This document shows positions 16,860 through 26,220 of a DNA stretch of 64,000 nucleotides, one piece after another. The position numbers and the translations under genes were made by a program. The stretch is from Halobacillus yeomjeoni (GTDB lineage: Bacteria; Bacillota; Bacilli; Bacillales; Halobacillaceae): positions 1-64,000 of the forward strand of contig NZ_JAIVAI010000004.1 in assembly GCF_020171525.1 (NCBI RefSeq). The letters run 5' to 3'. Numbering within the stretch: position 1 is the stretch's first letter; each line of letters begins with the position of its first letter. Below the pieces are notes generated by a model. That model searched no databases. It had not been told where the DNA came from and worked only from the letters and a program-made list of their open reading frames with translations.

Positions 16860-17840
16860 AAGGTCTGCCGGGAATGCCAGCCCGATCTGCTTTCTTGCTT
16901 CGGTCATGATCCTTGATGCCAGAGTTGAGCTTAGATGGGAGTTGATCACCGATTGTTTTTCACCATTCTCGATCAACTTGATGAACTCGTTCATCTCATA
17001 GTACATCGGATCAAAGTCCTGTTGGACGGATAGGTCTTCAACCTTTCCATTATTGTACCGAATTTCAATATTGCTTGGTTCTGAAATATCTTCAATCAGT
17101 ATTGCCCCCTCTTCCCCTTGAATTTCAGAGGGAGTATGAGAGGTTTGGATTTTAGAGAACATGATGATTGCTTCCATCTCGTCATAAACAGCAGTTATGC
17201 TTCCTTCTCCATCCACGCCTGATTCTAGAAACAATGCATTTCCACGCAACGACTGAGGCTCCCCGAATAAGACGACCATAGGGTAAATTCCGTAAACCCC
17301 CATGTCCATTAAAGAACCATTAGAAAATTTCGGGTTGAACGCATTCATTACTGTACCCTCTTTGTATGCATCATAGCGGGAAGAGTACTTGCAGAAATTC
17401 CCTACGAAACGGCGCACTCGTCCAATTTTATGTAAGTTGTCTTTCACTTTTAAAAATCCCGGCATAAGAGTGGATTTTACCGCTTCCATGAGAAGTACTC
17501 CTTCTTCTTCAGCCACTGAGAGCATTTCTTCAACCTCATCAACATTCGAAGCCATTGGCTTTTCACAAAGAACATGCTTCCCTTGTTTCATACAAGCAAT
17601 CGCTTGTTCTTTGTGAAAAGCATTGGGGCTTGCGATATAAACAGCATCCATTTGACTGCTCGCCACAAATTCTTCAATCGTTGTATAGGTGTATGATGCA
17701 CCATGTTTGGATGCAAACTCCTCAGCTCTTTCTTCTGTTCTCGAATAAACAGCTGTCAATTCAAATTGAGGATGTTGAGAAGCTGCATGAATCAATTTAT
17801 CTGTAATCGTATTGGTACCAATGATTCCGAAACGAACCAA
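16848..17840 (-). CDS. Gfo/Idh/MocA family oxidoreductase
   Basis: A 330-residue NAD(P)-dependent dehydrogenase. An N-terminal Rossmann fold (FGIIGTNTITD, residues 4-14) is followed by the family signature CEKPMASNVDE near residue 92 and a C-terminal alpha/beta domain. Members act on sugars, inositols or related polyols; the substrate is not evident. The start codon is TTG at 17840 with AAAGGAG nine bases upstream; no ATG fits the alignment as well. It is monocistronic. Confidence 0.9.
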   Translation of the reverse strand: MVRFGIIGTNTITDKLIHAASQHPQFELTAVYSRTEERAEEFASKHGASYTYTTIEEFVASSQMDAVYIASPNAFHKEQAIACMKQGKHVLCEKPMASNVDEVEEMLSVAEEEGVLLMEAVKSTLMPGFLKVKDNLHKIGRVRRFVGNFCKYSSRYDAYKEGTVMNAFNPKFSNGSLMDMGVYGIYPMVVLFGEPQSLRGNALFLESGVDGEGSITAVYDEMEAIIMFSKIQTSHTPSEIQGEEGAILIEDISEPSNIEIRYNNGKVEDLSVQQDFDPMYYEMNEFIKLIENGEKQSVINSHLSSTLASRIMTEARKQIGLAFPADLKQA

Positions 17841-17884
17841 AGACCTCCACTCCTTTCAAAGCAATATGATTTCATTATACATGA

Positions 17885-17916
17885 GAATAAAAAAGACCTA
17901 CACCTTGTGCGGTCTT
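17885..17916 (-). terminator. terminator of the GDSL hydrolase gene
   Basis: Stem AAGACC / GGTCTT with an inner CAC / GTG pairing and a T-run on the minus strand, overlapping the stop codon. Confidence 0.75.
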
Positions 17917-18608
17917 CAGTGGATATACCTCAATGCTTTTTTAGCCAACACGGTCTGACCCTTTTTTGATGGATGGACATCTCCCTTCAATATATAATCC
18001 GGATGCCCTCTGAATGCTTTATGTGCATCTATGAGTTCGATATCTGTAAAGTGGCTCATCAATTTAACTAAAGATGCAAGTTGCTGATTGATATAATATA
18101 AAACCGTCTCCAGCTGCTGGTCCGATTCAGGGTATGGATTGTAGATGTTGTATACGAGAATTTTCCCTTCAGTCAATTTGTCAATTTCAAGTATCGTTGA
18201 AAACAGGTGATACATCCAGTCACGCAGGACAGGGATGACTTCTTTTATTTCAATCCCTTGAATGCCTCCATTTCTTTTGACGACATTCAATAAGTCATTC
18301 CCACCAATATAAACGATGACATAATCGGCATCTTTTATAGACTCTCTATACGACTTATCTGTAAGAACTGCTTCATATAATTGTTTAGACGTCATTCCCG
18401 GAACAGCTATATTCCTTACTTCTAATCCTTTTTTCTGTCCAATAATGAACGGAAATGCATATTGGGAAGGTTTTTTTTCGTCTTTTGATAAATGGTAGCC
18501 AAAAGGAATTGAGTCCCCTAATGCCACCAAATGCTGTTCAGTATGAGCTGACACATGTCCCGGAACAGAAGATAAAAGGAGTATAATTACGATCACTATG
18601 TTCTTCAT
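17916..18608 (-). CDS. secreted SGNH/GDSL-family hydrolase
   Basis: A 230-residue exported esterase/lipase. A signal peptide (about 1-20, ending HVSA) is followed by block I LGDS with catalytic Ser33, block III GGND near residue 112 and the catalytic DVHPS near 209. It is related to the YpmR/TesA-like GDSL lipases. The start at 18608 is set by AAGGGGG six bases upstream; the frame otherwise extends to 18641. The substrate is unknown. Confidence 0.9.
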   Translation of the reverse strand: MKNIVIVIILLLSSVPGHVSAHTEQHLVALGDSIPFGYHLSKDEKKPSQYAFPFIIGQKKGLEVRNIAVPGMTSKQLYEAVLTDKSYRESIKDADYVIVYIGGNDLLNVVKRNGGIQGIEIKEVIPVLRDWMYHLFSTILEIDKLTEGKILVYNIYNPYPESDQQLETVLYYINQQLASLVKLMSHFTDIELIDAHKAFRGHPDYILKGDVHPSKKGQTVLAKKALRYIH

Positions 18609-18633
18609 GTCGTTCCCCCTTTGCTCATTTATG

Positions 18634-18666
18634 TAAAACAAGACGCTTGGAGACCCACGCGTCTTG
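18634..18666 (-). terminator. terminator of the CAP-domain lipoprotein gene
   Basis: Inverted repeat CAAGACGC / GCGTCTTG with a 12-base loop followed by TTTT on the minus strand, just after the stop at 18672. Confidence 0.75.
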
Positions 18667-18671
18667 CAGCG

Positions 18672-19388
18672 TTATTTTTCCCTTATGAACATCTGAGTCC
18701 AATATTGACCATCTTCATCGAAACCGACTCCAATATGAGTCAAGTTCTTGTTCATGATGTTCCGGCGGTGGTTGGGACTATTCAGCCATCCCTTTACGAC
18801 TTGATCCGGGGTTTGTTGACCTGCAGCAATATTTTCAGCTGCTATTCTGTATTCGACACCGAATTCTTTCAACATGTCAAAAGGTGTTCCGTATGTGGGG
18901 GAAGTATGAGAAAAATATTTGTTTTCCGCCATATCTTCCGCCTTTTTCTGGGCAACTTTGGCTACTTGAGCACTGTTTTTCAAAGGTTTTAAACCGTTTT
19001 TCTTACGAGCTTGGTTCGTCAATTGTACAACTTCACTTTGGAAAGCACCATTGACTTGATCAATACGCTCCTTGTTTGAACCGAGGTGATCGTCACCTTG
19101 ATTTTTATATCGATCGGCCTGCTCATACATATCCAGCCCCATAATAGAGCCATTAGGTCCGTTTGGATTCAAACCTTCATATGGAATGTTTGCATCTACG
19201 CGGTTTTGTCCAGGTGCAGTCTCCCCTGCGTCCTGGTGCGGTTGTATTCCTTGATCACCAGGACCAAAACTTACGTTCTCCAGATTATTGGTGTCTTTAC
19301 GGTTTCTTGCAGCTTCTTCTGTATTACAAGCAGCCAGGAACACCATCATAAGAACGCTTATTATGATTAAGAAATAGACTTTTTTCAT
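18672..19388 (-). CDS. CAP-domain (SCP/PR1) lipoprotein, YkwD-like
   Basis: A 238-residue lipoprotein. The signal sequence ends in the lipobox LAAC with Cys21. A low-complexity linker rich in Asn, Gly and Pro (about 30-105) leads to a C-terminal CAP domain with the marks SHTSPTYGTPFDML, AAENIAAGQ and WLNSPNHRRNIMN. Such proteins are common on Bacillus cells and spores; their activity is uncertain. The start at 19388 has AAGGAGG six bases upstream; the longest frame reaches 19463. Confidence 0.9.
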   Translation of the reverse strand: MKKVYFLIIISVLMMVFLAACNTEEAARNRKDTNNLENVSFGPGDQGIQPHQDAGETAPGQNRVDANIPYEGLNPNGPNGSIMGLDMYEQADRYKNQGDDHLGSNKERIDQVNGAFQSEVVQLTNQARKKNGLKPLKNSAQVAKVAQKKAEDMAENKYFSHTSPTYGTPFDMLKEFGVEYRIAAENIAAGQQTPDQVVKGWLNSPNHRRNIMNKNLTHIGVGFDEDGQYWTQMFIREK

Positions 19389-19471
19389 AGTTATCCTCCT
19401 TAAAAGTTCGTCACTTTTACTATGTACCTTGAGGAGGATTTTATCCTGAAGTGAAGCTGCCATTTTCCACT

Positions 19472-19500
19472 AAAAAAACCGCTATGTAACAACATAGCGG
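19472..19500 (-). terminator. terminator of the small cysteine-rich protein gene
   Basis: Perfect 9-bp inverted repeat CCGCTATGT / ACATAGCGG with a 4-base loop, followed by seven T on the minus strand. Confidence 0.88.
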
Positions 19501-19507
19501 CAGGTAT

Positions 19508-19714
19508 TTACGTTATGTGGCAATCTGGACAACAGTTGTCACATCCGTTCACTTGATCATAGGTATTTTTTGCTTCATCCAAAGCGTCACTGCAGTCGGT
19601 AAAACCACCAAGGTCGAGAAGATTTTTTTCAAAAGGCATGAATTTACAGCCTTCTTGATGCACCTCATGATCACCGTTCGATTGCTGATTTTGGTTCACG
19701 TAAAATTGTGCCAA
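19508..19714 (-). CDS. small cysteine-rich protein of unknown function
   Basis: A 68-residue soluble protein. It has a conserved-looking N-terminus (NGDHEVHQEGCKFMP) and a C-terminal cysteine cluster (NGCDNCCPDCH) that could bind a metal such as zinc. I have the impression of a widespread family of short proteins with this layout but cannot name a function. The start is TTG at 19714, seven bases after AAGGAGG; there is no alternative ATG. It has its own terminator. Confidence 0.75.
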   Translation of the reverse strand: MAQFYVNQNQQSNGDHEVHQEGCKFMPFEKNLLDLGGFTDCSDALDEAKNTYDQVNGCDNCCPDCHIT

Positions 19715-19804
19715 AAGAAAACCTCCTTTTAGGATGGTTTACCCGAACCTTGACCTACAAAACATTTCCAGGAACGAACTATCAAAGAATAGTAAACGAA
19801 CATT

Positions 19805-20248
19805 TCATAAGAACATGTGCATTTTGACTTCGTTTCCCTCTTGTCCAATCAATTTAAATCCTGCTTTTTCATACACCCGTATAGCCGGTTTATTATCAAC
19901 ATCTACGGTAAGTTTAATCGAATTGATGGTACCAGGATAATATTCCGTGCCGAATTTAATTCCTTGTTCCACAAAGGTTTTCCCGTACCCTCGTCCTACC
20001 AAATCAGGCCTCAGAGCTAAACCGATCTCCAGTTGCTTTCCATCGACGATATATTCAAATAATCCTACCGGCTCTTGATCAGAATATGCTACGAACCCTT
20101 CGCTCCCTCCCGGACCAATGAGCTTTCCTTTCGTTTTTAGGGATTCGTAATATGGCTTCATAATCACTTTTTCGATAAAACCGTCATAATCCCACGTGTT
20201 TATAATATCTAATGACTCTTTTTCAATAGGTTTAAAACAAAATTCCAT
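19805..20248 (-). CDS. GNAT family N-acetyltransferase
   Basis: A 147-residue acetyltransferase (155 if the ATG at 20272 is used). The acetyl-CoA loop GRGYGK follows ALRPDLV, and the C-terminal half has the usual VDVDNKPAIRVYEKAGF. The opening FKPIEKESLDIINTWDYDGF resembles the YitI-like acetyltransferases. The start at 20248 is preferred because the family begins there, with GAAGGTG nine bases upstream; AAGGA before 20272 is also possible. The substrate is unknown. Confidence 0.87.
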   Translation of the reverse strand: MEFCFKPIEKESLDIINTWDYDGFIEKVIMKPYYESLKTKGKLIGPGGSEGFVAYSDQEPVGLFEYIVDGKQLEIGLALRPDLVGRGYGKTFVEQGIKFGTEYYPGTINSIKLTVDVDNKPAIRVYEKAGFKLIGQEGNEVKMHMFL

Positions 20249-20291
20249 TTGATCAACACCTTCTTCTGCCATACTTTTCCTTAAAGTATAA

Positions 20292-20325
20292 CAAAAAAAG
20301 CATGAACTCTTTGGAGTTCACGCTT
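20292..20325 (-). terminator. terminator of the ectoine-degradation operon
   Basis: Stem AAGC-TGAACTC / GAGTTCA-GCTT with one mismatch and a 3-base loop, followed on the minus strand by seven T. It lies 27 bases after the stop of the aldehyde dehydrogenase gene. Confidence 0.85.
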
Positions 20326-20352
20326 ATATAATAAGGCCTTCAATAAAAATCT

Positions 20353-21795
20353 TTACTTCTCTTCTAATTTAAAACATACAACTTTTTGTTCCGTCATCGA
20401 TTCTATGGCATATTTGACACCTTCGCGGCCAATTCCAGAACCTTTTGTACCTCCGAAAGGCATTTCATCAATCCGATAGTCGCTGCTATCATTGATCATG
20501 ATTCCCCCGACATTCATATGCTTAATGGCATAAAAGGAATGGTCAATGTTTTTCGTGAAGATGCCGGCATGTAAACCATAGTTGACTTGATTTGATTTAT
20601 TGACTCCTTCTTCCAAACTTTCCACTGCTTCGATCATCACTACGGGACCGAATATTTCTTCTTTAGCTATCTGCGCATGGTGCGGAACTCCAGTTAGAAC
20701 CGTAGGGTAGTAAAAGTTCCCTTCTCTTTTACCTCCTGCTTCAATTGTTGCACCCTCAAGGACCGCTTCCTCCACCCATTTCTCTACTCTCACCGCTTCT
20801 GTCTCTTCAATCATCGGACCGACATCTGTGGTTTCATCCATTTTGTCTCCGACTTTCAATTCCAATGTAGAGCTTACAAATGAGTCTAAAAAATGAGGAT
20901 AGACTTCTTTTTCGACATATATTCTTTGAACACCGATACAGTTCTGCCCTGCAGCCGAAAAAGCTCCGGAAACACACGATTTTACTGCACCCTCTATGTC
21001 TGCATCAGCTAAAATGATTACAGGAGAATTAGAACCGAGTTCCATGCTCACTTTTTTTATCCCAGCCTTTTCAGTAACTCTCCTTCCAGCTTGAGAACCG
21101 CCGGTAAAAGAAACCATTTGTACGAGTGGATGAGTGACAAGGTTTTCACCTAACTCTTTTCCTGAACCCGTGATGACAGATAAAAACCCTTCTGGTAACC
21201 CTGCCTCCATAAAGGCTTCTGCCAGTTTCAAAGCACTCAGTGGAGTTACAGAAGCAGGTTTTACGACGATCGCGTTTCCCGAGGCTATGGCCGGACCAAC
21301 TTTATGAGCGACTAAATTCAAAGGATCATTGAAAGGAGTAATCGCTCCAATTACACCTATTGGGAAACGGTAGTGGTAACCTATGCGGTTCTCACTGCCC
21401 TCATTTTGATCGAAATTGATGGTTTCCCCTTTCATCCTCCTGGCTTCTTCTGCACTGATCCGGAGCGTTTGGGAGGCTCTTTTAACCTCTGATCGGGCTT
21501 CTTTAATTGTTTTACTGCCTTCAGAAGCAATAACGCGGGCGTAGTCTTCTGAATGCTCGACTAAAAAATCGGCAACATAAGTTAGAATTCTCATCCTTTC
21601 GTGCGTCGGTATAGTATTGGATTCTACGAAAGCTTGATGTGCTTTCTCAATCGCATGGGTCATGTCCTGTTTAGATGCCAAAGGCACCCGAGCTATCATT
21701 TCTTGACTTTGAGGGTTCTCAACTTCAAATATACCTTCTGTATGAACCCATTCGCCTCCAAGAAGCATTGGCACCGTGTCCACCTTTGTCTGCAT
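20353..21795 (-). CDS. aldehyde dehydrogenase, ectoine operon (DoeC-like role proposed)
   Basis: A 480-residue NAD(P)-dependent aldehyde dehydrogenase. It has the cofactor region VVKPASVTPLSALK, the FTGGSQAGRRV turn, the general-base glutamate in SMELGSNSP, the catalytic cysteine in AGQNCIGVQ and EEIFGPVV. It is the last gene of the doeA operon, 16 bases after the homoserine dehydrogenase-like gene. In known ectoine catabolism DoeC oxidises aspartate semialdehyde to aspartate, so that is the proposed reaction; sequence alone cannot exclude other short aldehydes. The start at 21795 follows AAGGAGG by nine bases; the frame otherwise extends to 21858. Confidence 0.85.
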   Translation of the reverse strand: MQTKVDTVPMLLGGEWVHTEGIFEVENPQSQEMIARVPLASKQDMTHAIEKAHQAFVESNTIPTHERMRILTYVADFLVEHSEDYARVIASEGSKTIKEARSEVKRASQTLRISAEEARRMKGETINFDQNEGSENRIGYHYRFPIGVIGAITPFNDPLNLVAHKVGPAIASGNAIVVKPASVTPLSALKLAEAFMEAGLPEGFLSVITGSGKELGENLVTHPLVQMVSFTGGSQAGRRVTEKAGIKKVSMELGSNSPVIILADADIEGAVKSCVSGAFSAAGQNCIGVQRIYVEKEVYPHFLDSFVSSTLELKVGDKMDETTDVGPMIEETEAVRVEKWVEEAVLEGATIEAGGKREGNFYYPTVLTGVPHHAQIAKEEIFGPVVMIEAVESLEEGVNKSNQVNYGLHAGIFTKNIDHSFYAIKHMNVGGIMINDSSDYRIDEMPFGGTKGSGIGREGVKYAIESMTEQKVVCFKLEEK

Positions 21796-21811
21796 GTAAG
21801 AATTCCTCCTT

Positions 21812-22864
21812 TTACAGTTTTTGCAACGCTTGTTGTTTCCTGTAGTGAATAAGGTCAATCAATAAAGAAAAACCGGTCTCTTTCAATCCTGCCCCCGCAC
21901 CTGTCAGCATGATCGGACCTGCTAAGTCACAGTCGTAGATAACAGCATTTGCTGCCCCCTGTACACTTGCTAAAGGACTTGATTTTGATATTCGTTCAGG
22001 TTTTACTGTAGCAGTCACTTCTTCGTTCTTTCGTTGAATACGGGTGATCAGACGCCAGGTTTCTTCGTCTTTGCCGGCTTTTGTGATGTCCTCTCTCGTC
22101 AACCCGGTGATTCCAGTGCATTCCACTTCATCTGGAGTTAATGGAATACCCATGACATAATTGGCTAATATGACTGCCTTATATCGAGCGTCATAGCCTT
22201 CTACATCATTTGTAGGATCTGCTTCAGCATACCCGTTGTTTTGTGCATTTTTTAATGCTTCTTCATAGGAGAGACCTTTCTCCATTTCACAAAGCATATA
22301 ATTCGTTGTCCCATTCAAAATCCCGGTAATTTCTTTTATTTCATTACCTGAAAGAGTCTCTAAAGGTAAACGTAATGCAGGTGTTCCGCTCATCACTGTT
22401 CCTTCAATTCCAAAAAACTGCTGATTTTGAACAGCTACTTCCGCAAGCTCACGATAGGCTAACGCTACAGGACCTTTGTTTGTGGTAATTACGCTCTTTC
22501 TATTTTTAAAAGCTGTAAGACAATGACTAATGGCTGGCTCTCCCGTGTGAACATCTGTAAAAGTAGCTTCTACGATGACATCTGCATTTGAATTCGTGAT
22601 GGTTTCAAGACTAGTCCACCCTTTCACCACAGTATCTTGATCTGGATAAGCATCTACCGTCCCTTGGTTCTGAAGGCATTGAAAGAGAGTGTCGATATCA
22701 AGGCCTGTTGAGTCGTAGACGGATCCTTTCATTAAATCTGAAACAGCTACTATAATCACCTCAACTCCATACTCGCTTCGGAGCATTTCTTCACGGTCCT
22801 GCAAAATTTGAGTTAGAGATTGACCGACTCCTCCAAAACCCACAATTGCTAATTTGATTGCCAT
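21812..22864 (-). CDS. homoserine dehydrogenase family protein in the ectoine operon
   Basis: A 350-residue dehydrogenase without the C-terminal ACT domain of the biosynthetic Bacillus enzyme. The NAD-binding loop GFGGVGQS is at residues 9-16. The family core GTVMSGTPALRLPL, ILNGTTNYML and DPTNDVEGYDARYKAVILA is intact, including the active-site lysine. It would interconvert aspartate semialdehyde and homoserine. It overlaps the M20 gene by 16 bases, so it is firmly part of this catabolic operon, where no homoserine dehydrogenase is expected from the described pathway. Confidence 0.88.
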   Translation of the reverse strand: MAIKLAIVGFGGVGQSLTQILQDREEMLRSEYGVEVIIVAVSDLMKGSVYDSTGLDIDTLFQCLQNQGTVDAYPDQDTVVKGWTSLETITNSNADVIVEATFTDVHTGEPAISHCLTAFKNRKSVITTNKGPVALAYRELAEVAVQNQQFFGIEGTVMSGTPALRLPLETLSGNEIKEITGILNGTTNYMLCEMEKGLSYEEALKNAQNNGYAEADPTNDVEGYDARYKAVILANYVMGIPLTPDEVECTGITGLTREDITKAGKDEETWRLITRIQRKNEEVTATVKPERISKSSPLASVQGAANAVIYDCDLAGPIMLTGAGAGLKETGFSLLIDLIHYRKQQALQKL

Positions 22865-24057
22865 GCTTCTCCTCCTATTCGATTCAATAATTGAAAGACA
22901 CTGCCCACCATGACTTGGACCCCGTCAACCATGGCCCAATCATCGAAATCAAAGTCAGGTTGATGTAGATTTGTTTTTCTATCTAATCCACACCCTAAAA
23001 AGAACATAGCTCCAGGTATAACTTTACTGAAATGACTGAAGTCTTCGCTCCCCATTCCAAAAGGTTGGTGAATGATTTCCATCGGACCGGCAGCTGATTT
23101 TATGGCATCATTTACTCTTTTATCATTCACCAAAGCCGGCTCTCCTTGGATAACATTGACCTCACACTCTCCGCCAAGTATTTTCACCATTCCGGGAATT
23201 TGATGAATCTGCTCGATGAGTGTGCTGCGGACCGCTTCTGTATAAGATCGGCAGGTTCCTTTAATATCCACTACATCCGGAATGATGTTACTCGCTTCAC
23301 CAGCGTGAATTTCACCAATACTGATAACCCCGACGTCCATCGGATCCACCTTTCGACCATTCGAGCTATATAGAAACGATAATACATGTGCTGAAATCCA
23401 AATCGGGTCTACTGCATGTTGAGGGTAACCTGCATGGCCTCCGCTACCTTTAACACGAATATGAAACTCATCATTGTTCGCCATGCTGGGACCGTCATGC
23501 ATTTGTAACTGCCCTCTTGATCTCCAAGGACACATGTGGAGGGCAAGTACGGCATCCATATCAGATAATCTGCCGGTTTGAAGCATCTTCACTGCTCCGG
23601 TCTCTCCACTTTTATCCGCTTTTTCTTCTGCAGGCTGAAAAATTAATTTAATGGTCCCTTTGACGCCTTCACCTGATAAAACCCCCATCGAGAGTAAACG
23701 AGCAATTCCCAGCAAAATCGCGGTGTGAGCATCATGTCCACACGCATGCATGACACCGGGGTTTCTTGACTTCCATGAAAAAGAGTTTTGTTCTTGAATT
23801 GGAAGAGCATCCATATCCGCCCTGATCCCCACCACAGGTCCCGGACCATAAGAAAGGGTGGCAACCACACCATAGCCACCCACTCCTTTTTCAATTTCAA
23901 ACCCTCCGAAGGATTCCAAAAGGTCAACGACCTTCTTACTTGTCTGCGCCTCCTGAAAGCTTAGTTCAGGGTAGGTATGAAAGTGTCGTCTCCATTCAAC
24001 CAGATCATCAAATAATAGCTTGCATTGATCAGCTAAGTCCGGTTTTTTGAGGTTCAT
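22849..24057 (-). CDS. M20-family amidohydrolase, proposed N-acetyl-diaminobutyrate deacetylase
   Basis: A 402-residue metal-dependent amidohydrolase of the M20D (HipO/AmhX, N-acyl-amino-acid) group. It carries WRRHFHTYPELSFQE, GIRADMDALP, HACGHDAHTAILLG, the catalytic QPAEEK and GMGSEDFSHF. In the operon it sits where DoeB (EutE) is needed to deacetylate the product of DoeA. Known DoeB belongs to the unrelated AstE/aspartoacylase family, so this would be a non-homologous replacement; that role is inferred from context. It starts 11 bases after the upstream gene with AGGAG nine bases before the ATG. Confidence 0.85.
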   Translation of the reverse strand: MNLKKPDLADQCKLLFDDLVEWRRHFHTYPELSFQEAQTSKKVVDLLESFGGFEIEKGVGGYGVVATLSYGPGPVVGIRADMDALPIQEQNSFSWKSRNPGVMHACGHDAHTAILLGIARLLSMGVLSGEGVKGTIKLIFQPAEEKADKSGETGAVKMLQTGRLSDMDAVLALHMCPWRSRGQLQMHDGPSMANNDEFHIRVKGSGGHAGYPQHAVDPIWISAHVLSFLYSSNGRKVDPMDVGVISIGEIHAGEASNIIPDVVDIKGTCRSYTEAVRSTLIEQIHQIPGMVKILGGECEVNVIQGEPALVNDKRVNDAIKSAAGPMEIIHQPFGMGSEDFSHFSKVIPGAMFFLGCGLDRKTNLHQPDFDFDDWAMVDGVQVMVGSVFQLLNRIGGEAWQSN

Positions 24058-24068
24058 TTTTATTTCTC

Positions 24069-25262
24069 CTAGTTTTTAGCGTAGGTTTGTAATTTTTTGA
24101 AGGCCTGAGATAAATCCTCTTTTAAATCTTCAATGTCTTCAATTCCTGCAGAATACCGGACTAACCCCTCAGGAATACCCATTGCTGCCCGTTCCTCCGG
24201 AGTACACTCTACGTGGCTTGTCGTCCTTGAGGGACCGACCACTGTTTCTACAGAACCTAAATTCGCAGCACGATTGGCGTATTTTAATTCAGGCAGTAGA
24301 TTTCTCACAGTATCTACTCCGCCTTTGACAGCAAAACTCAACATGCCTCCGTACCCTTTCATTTGTGTTTTAGCGATATCGTGGTGAGGATGCTCTGGTA
24401 AACCTGGATAATAAACGGCTTCAACCATATCAAATGACTTCAGGTAATCAGCGATTTCTGCAGCGTTTTTATTTTGCTGATCGACCCTTAACTTCAAAGT
24501 CTTCATTCCCCTTAATAAAAGATAGGCAGCCATCGGATCTAAAGTAGCTCCATTTATTTCACGATAATGGTAAATAGCTTCAACCAATGACTTCCTTCCA
24601 CATACGGCACCACCCAGAGCATCGGCATGGCCGCCAAGAAATTTTGTTGCACTATGAATGACCAAATCCGCTCCTAATTCAAGTGGATTTTGATTCACAG
24701 GTGTTGCAAACGTATTGTCGACTACAACTGTTGCTCCTACTGCTTTTCCAGCGATGGCCATTCTCTTGATATCCGTCACTTTGACTGTTGGGTTGGTTGG
24801 GCTCTCCAAATATAGAACCTTACACCCTTTTGATATTTCCTCTTCCAGTGCTTCATGGTCACCCGTTTCACATAAAACGACTTCAACCTGTTGTTTTGGC
24901 AGGAATTCAGTAAATATTTTATTCGTGCCCCCGTACGTATCTTTTATCGAAACGACTCGATCGCCCGGAAACAAAAGAGTCCCGAGCGTATTGCTTATAG
25001 CAGCCATACCTGTAGAAAAACTTGTGGCCGATTCAGCACCTTCCAGGATTCGTATTTTTTCCTCGAATGCCTGAACAGTGGGGTTCGTATTTCTTCCATA
25101 GATATGTCCATCTTTGCGGCCCACGGCCACTTCGTACCACTCATCCATATCGTCATAACCGAAAGATACGCTGTGTACGACAGGAACCTGTGTGGCTCCG
25201 AAAGCTAATTGCTCCTTCTCTCCAGCCCAGATGGATTTTGTACTGAACCTAGCTTCATTCAT
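24069..25262 (-). CDS. cystathionine gamma-synthase family PLP enzyme in the ectoine operon
   Basis: A 397-residue PLP enzyme of the Cys/Met-metabolism family. It shows SVSFGYDDMDEW, YGRNTNPTVQAFEEKI, the FSTGMAAIS phosphate region, ESPTNP, VVDNTFATP and the PLP-lysine motif SATKFLGGHAD near residue 200. Family members carry out gamma-replacement, gamma-elimination or, as side reactions, deamination of homoserine. The gene overlaps eutC by 8 bases. No class-III DoeD transaminase is present in the window, so this enzyme may handle a four-carbon amino acid intermediate; its reaction is unknown. Confidence 0.85.
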   Translation of the reverse strand: MNEARFSTKSIWAGEKEQLAFGATQVPVVHSVSFGYDDMDEWYEVAVGRKDGHIYGRNTNPTVQAFEEKIRILEGAESATSFSTGMAAISNTLGTLLFPGDRVVSIKDTYGGTNKIFTEFLPKQQVEVVLCETGDHEALEEEISKGCKVLYLESPTNPTVKVTDIKRMAIAGKAVGATVVVDNTFATPVNQNPLELGADLVIHSATKFLGGHADALGGAVCGRKSLVEAIYHYREINGATLDPMAAYLLLRGMKTLKLRVDQQNKNAAEIADYLKSFDMVEAVYYPGLPEHPHHDIAKTQMKGYGGMLSFAVKGGVDTVRNLLPELKYANRAANLGSVETVVGPSRTTSHVECTPEERAAMGIPEGLVRYSAGIEDIEDLKEDLSQAFKKLQTYAKN

Positions 25263-26220
25263 TTTTCAATTCCTCCTTTGATAGCAAAAGTGGATAGACG
25301 TGACGCGCTATGGCAGTATCTTGGATGCCTGTACCGGTAAGGTCGCATAGAGTGATTTGGCTTTCATGAGTTCGTCCTTGTTGTTGACCCGTAATGACCT
25401 GTCCAAGCTCCATCGTCTTCTCTAAGATGTGATCTTCCGCACCTCTAAGTTCACCTAACCGAAGCGACTGATCAAGGACATCACAAAAAATGACATCCGC
25501 TCTTTCCAACACTGAATTGTCCAATTCTTTTTTATGCTCTGCATCAGAACCCATAGCGGTAATGTGGACTCCAGGCTTCAACCAATTCCCATCTACCAAT
25601 GGGGATACAGCTGGTGTCGTAGTTACCAGGATGTCACTGAATTCTGCAACTGCTTCTGGATGGTCACATATAACGACGTGAAGTCCCAAACTTCTTTCTA
25701 TGTCTTCTTTGTATATTTCTGCTTTTTCCTTACTTCTTCCGTAAACATAGACCCTTTCAATAGGACGGACGAGAGTAAGAGCTTCGAGTTGCAACCTTGC
25801 CTGCGCCCCCGTCCCGATCATGCCTGCGATGCGGCTGTCCCTGCGACTTCCATATTTTGCGGAAACAGCTCCTGCTGCAGCAGTACGGAGGTCGGTAAGA
25901 AGCCCGTGATCTGATAGGACCGCTTGAGGCGTTCCCGTTTTTGCACTTAAAAGAATCATCATCCCTCCTGAACTCGGAAGCCCGATCTCAGGATTATTGA
26001 AAAAACCACTTGATATTTTCACAGCGAAGCTGTCTTCACCTTGAACATATGCAGATTTTATATCCACTTCGCCATTATGTTCAGGGATGTCGATTCTCAT
26101 TATGGGAGGCAGCTCTATTTTTTTCGTGGCAAGGGAGGCAAAGGCCTGCTCTATACTTTTGACGAGATTTTGGTCCAAACGAATGACTTCGGCAATTTGG
26201 TCTCTATTAAATACTAAAAT
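25255..26220 (-). CDS. EutC-type ornithine cyclodeaminase family protein (probable AUU start)
   Basis: A 321-residue member of the ornithine cyclodeaminase / mu-crystallin family, matching EutC of hydroxyectoine utilisation clusters. It has SSGFFNNPEIGLPSSGG, the DHGLLTDLRTAAAGAV region, a Rossmann motif GMIGTGAQARLQLEAL and CDLTGTGIQD. EutB and EutC are needed for hydroxyectoine use in other bacteria. The first conventional codon, TTG at 26178, has no ribosome binding site and would remove the first strand of the fold. The frame continues upstream as LVFNRDQIAEVIRLDQ to an ATT codon at 26218-26220, six bases after GGGGGGAG; AUU is therefore proposed as the start. Confidence 0.85.
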   Translation of the reverse strand: MLVFNRDQIAEVIRLDQNLVKSIEQAFASLATKKIELPPIMRIDIPEHNGEVDIKSAYVQGEDSFAVKISSGFFNNPEIGLPSSGGMMILLSAKTGTPQAVLSDHGLLTDLRTAAAGAVSAKYGSRRDSRIAGMIGTGAQARLQLEALTLVRPIERVYVYGRSKEKAEIYKEDIERSLGLHVVICDHPEAVAEFSDILVTTTPAVSPLVDGNWLKPGVHITAMGSDAEHKKELDNSVLERADVIFCDVLDQSLRLGELRGAEDHILEKTMELGQVITGQQQGRTHESQITLCDLTGTGIQDTAIARHVYPLLLSKEELKNE